Of a DNA stretch of 14,631 nucleotides, positions 12,452-14,631 are shown one piece after another. Each line of letters begins with the position of its first letter. The first letter of the stretch is position 1. The position numbers and the translations under genes were made by a program. The notes below the pieces were generated by a model, which saw nothing but the letters and a program-made list of their open reading frames with translations, did no database searches and was not told the DNA's origin. The DNA is from DASUVJ01 sp036378995 (lineage in GTDB: Bacteria > Patescibacteriota > Saccharimonadia > Saccharimonadales > Saccharimonadaceae), in NCBI GenBank assembly GCA_036378995.1, contig DASUVJ010000001.1:1-14631 (forward strand), written 5' to 3'.

Positions 12452-14631
12452 GTGGCTAACAAACCGAACAAATCACGCAGTATGAGCGTGTATTCCAACC
12501 TCGTACACAAGCGCAGGACCAAAAAGGACGCAGAGGCCCGTAAAAAGGCCGAGTATCTCGCGAGCCTTCCGAAACATCCAGTAAAGCGGCTTCTCTACCG
12601 AATGCATCCAAAACGCTTCTGGGGCTACTGGTTTAGCAAAAAGGGCGGAATCATGGCCCTTAAAATTGCCGGCGTAGCCGTTTTACTTGGTGTGCTTAGT
12701 GTTGGCGCCCTATTTGCCTATTTCCGTAAAGATCTTGATGCTATTCGCCCGGGCGAGTTAGCAAAACGCGTCCAAACGACCGTAACTAAATACTATGATC
12801 GTAATGGCGAGCTTCTCTGGGAAGACAAAGGCGACGGCAACTATAAGCTTGTCGTTAAAAGCAGCGAAATCAGCCAGGATATGAAGGACGCCACAATTGC
12901 CATCGAAGATGCCGACTTTTATAAACACGGCGGTATCAGTCTTACTGGCCTTTCGCGAGCTATGTTCAATAATATTGGTGGTGGTAGCACCCAGGGTGGC
13001 TCAACATTGACTCAGCAACTTGTAAAACAGGTATTCTTTGCTGAGGACGCAGACAAGCGAGGTCTCGACGGTGTTCCTCGTAAAATCAAGGAAATGATCC
13101 TGGCGATCGAGGTCGAGCGAATGTACGACAAAGACCAAATCCTCGAACTCTACCTCAACGAATCGCCATACGGCGGTCGTCGTAATGGTGTTGAGTCCGC
13201 GGCAAAAACATACTTTAATAAATCCGCCAAAGACCTTAACCTCGCTGAATCCGCACTTCTTGCAGGTATCCCTAACCAGCCCGGGCTTTATGATCCTTAT
13301 AACGTAGCGGGTCACGAGGCGCTGATCGCGCGTCAGCACAAGGTGCTTAATAATATGGTAGAGCACGGCTACGCCACAAAGGCCGAAGCCGATGAGGCAA
13401 AGAAGTATCCTATTCTTGACCATATCCAACCTGCTTCTAACCAGTATAAGGACATCAAGGCGCCTCACTTCGTACAAATGGTGCGCGCCCAGCTTGAGCG
13501 CGAACTCGGAAAAGTAACTGTCGGCCGCGGCGGGCTAACGGTAAACACAACGCTCGATCTTAGGGTTCAAGGCAAGCTCGAAGAATCAATGAACGCAATG
13601 TTCGCCTCCTCAACGCCTGACTTTGCCGGCTTTACTAACGGCGCGGCTACTGTCGAGGATACAAAGACCGGCCAGATCATCGCGATGATGGGCAGCCGTG
13701 ACTTTAACTACCCAGGCTTCGGCCAGGATAACGCGGCCACTGCATACATCCAGCCAGGATCAACCATCAAGCCGCTCGTGTATGCCGAACTCTTCAAGAA
13801 TAAGGGCCAAGGCAAACAAAACTACGGCAGTGGATCAATTCTTGCCGACGATAAATCAATGGATAAAATCTATGGCGCCGAACTGAACAACGCCGACCGC
13901 AAGTTCCTTGGCAACATCGATATACGTAAAGGACTCGCTCTTTCACGTAACGTTCCGGCGGTAAAGGCAATGTACGTCTCGGGAATCCAACCAACATGGG
14001 AAACGATCCGAGCCCTTGGCGACACAAACTACTGTACGCAGGGTGCCGACGCCCAAGCTGGTCTTGCCTCTGCTATCGGTGGATGTGGAACCCGTATGAT
14101 CGATCACGTGAATGCATTTGCCTCTATGGCTCGCATGGGAGTCTACAAGCCAACCAGCACCATTCTAGAGGTAAAGAACAGCCAGGGCGAAGTGCTTAAG
14201 AAGTTTAAAGATGAGAGCAAGCAGGTCCTAGACCCGCAGGTCGCCTACATTATCGCTGACATTCTTGCCGATGATAACGCACGAGCAGGACTCTACGGAC
14301 GCAACTTCTACGGCCTCGCTATTCCAGGCGTAAAGACTGCCGCAAAGACCGGTACGTCCGACAAAGACGGCAAGCCAAAAGATATCTGGACGATGAACTA
14401 CAGTCCTGCCATCACCATGGGCGTTTGGCTCGGTAACCCTGATACCCGCGTACTTAAAAATGGCAACTCTTCATTGCCTGCCAAAGTCGTAGGTCCGGTC
14501 ATGGAATACGCTCACAAAGAGATCTACGCAGCTGAAGGTAAATGGAAATCGGGCGACTGGTTTGCAGAACCTGCTGGCATCCAGCGCCTTAAGGGAGAGT
14601 TATTCCCATCTTGGTTCAACAAGGACCGGGG
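12452..14631 (+). CDS. Class A penicillin-binding protein, GT51 plus transpeptidase (3' end cut by window)
   Basis: This bifunctional enzyme polymerises lipid II into glycan strands and cross-links the peptides outside the membrane. From the GTG start, 726 residues are visible. A very basic cytoplasmic tail (about 1-66) is followed by one membrane segment (about 67-90). The GT51 domain has catalytic Glu152 in IEDADFYKHGG and the block GGSTLTQQLVKQ. The transpeptidase domain has STIK (Ser437, Lys440), SRN (498-500) and KTGT (632-635). The C-terminus continues past the edge. The start is uncertain: GTG 12452 follows an in-frame TAG with AGGA only 1 nt away, and ATG 12482 has no ribosome-binding site. 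All catalytic residues are intact, so the enzyme should be active and beta-lactam-binding. Confidence 0.96.
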   Translation, partial: MANKPNKSRSMSVYSNLVHKRRTKKDAEARKKAEYLASLPKHPVKRLLYRMHPKRFWGYWFSKKGGIMALKIAGVAVLLGVLSVGALFAYFRKDLDAIRPGELAKRVQTTVTKYYDRNGELLWEDKGDGNYKLVVKSSEISQDMKDATIAIEDADFYKHGGISLTGLSRAMFNNIGGGSTQGGSTLTQQLVKQVFFAEDADKRGLDGVPRKIKEMILAIEVERMYDKDQILELYLNESPYGGRRNGVESAAKTYFNKSAKDLNLAESALLAGIPNQPGLYDPYNVAGHEALIARQHKVLNNMVEHGYATKAEADEAKKYPILDHIQPASNQYKDIKAPHFVQMVRAQLERELGKVTVGRGGLTVNTTLDLRVQGKLEESMNAMFASSTPDFAGFTNGAATVEDTKTGQIIAMMGSRDFNYPGFGQDNAATAYIQPGSTIKPLVYAELFKNKGQGKQNYGSGSILADDKSMDKIYGAELNNADRKFLGNIDIRKGLALSRNVPAVKAMYVSGIQPTWETIRALGDTNYCTQGADAQAGLASAIGGCGTRMIDHVNAFASMARMGVYKPTSTILEVKNSQGEVLKKFKDESKQVLDPQVAYIIADILADDNARAGLYGRNFYGLAIPGVKTAAKTGTSDKDGKPKDIWTMNYSPAITMGVWLGNPDTRVLKNGNSSLPAKVVGPVMEYAHKEIYAAEGKWKSGDWFAEPAGIQRLKGELFPSWFNKDR

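Noticed and set aside
12436..12459. Seven-codon ORF (MGKIGRG) before the penicillin-binding protein
   Set aside because: It is too short to judge, has no ribosome-binding site and overlaps the likely GTG start of the main gene. No hairpin links it to control.
13001..13477. 158-codon open frame on the minus strand
   Set aside because: It lies entirely opposite the GT51 and linker region of the penicillin-binding protein, whose motifs are intact. Its product is low-complexity, rich in V, L and R, with no recognisable domain.

Overview
The window reads as part of a small, streamlined bacterial chromosome of moderate GC. It fits a Candidatus Patescibacteria (CPR) genome, most likely Saccharibacteria. 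That placement is inferred from the gene mix, the short intergenic spaces, a lone Patescibacteria-style type IV pilin, CCA-encoding tRNA genes and the divergent protein families; no marker phylogeny was possible. UGA is used as a normal stop codon (for example at the ends of rsmD and the PLC-like gene), which argues against the recoded Gracilibacteria/Absconditabacteria. No transposon, phage gene or CRISPR array was seen.

Layout. Positions 1-527 (-) hold the 5' part of hisS. It is preceded by a 130-nt leader with its own promoter and terminator, which looks like a histidine-codon attenuator. Positions 691-1883 (-) hold an Arg-rich protein of unknown function and a SpoU-family RNA 2'-O-methyltransferase. 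Next come tRNA-Leu(CAG) (-), a GlcD-like FAD oxidoreductase (-) and tRNA-Leu(UAG) (+); the two tRNAs form an inverted pair around the oxidoreductase gene. A strong + strand promoter and terminator then outline a candidate small RNA of about 55 nt that converges on a DUF389 membrane-protein gene (-). Positions 4690-8663 (-) hold a tightly packed cluster transcribed as recG, a PLC/S1-nuclease-like zinc protein, rsmD and a GNAT acetyltransferase. Upstream of it (-) lie a type IV prepilin, a phosphohexomutase and tyrS. A divergent promoter pair at about 12370-12420 separates tyrS (-) from a class A penicillin-binding protein (+) that runs off the right edge.

Function. Most genes are core housekeeping: translation (HisRS, TyrRS, two tRNA-Leu, RsmD, SpoU methylase), repair (RecG), sugar-phosphate metabolism (phosphohexomutase) and peptidoglycan synthesis (PBP). 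The most notable signals are regulatory: the hisS attenuator, the small-RNA unit, frequent extended -10 promoters (TGnTATnnT), and several genes whose -10 lies only 7-9 nt before the start codon with no Shine-Dalgarno, suggesting leaderless mRNAs. Every intergenic stretch is shorter than about 300 bases and all are described below.
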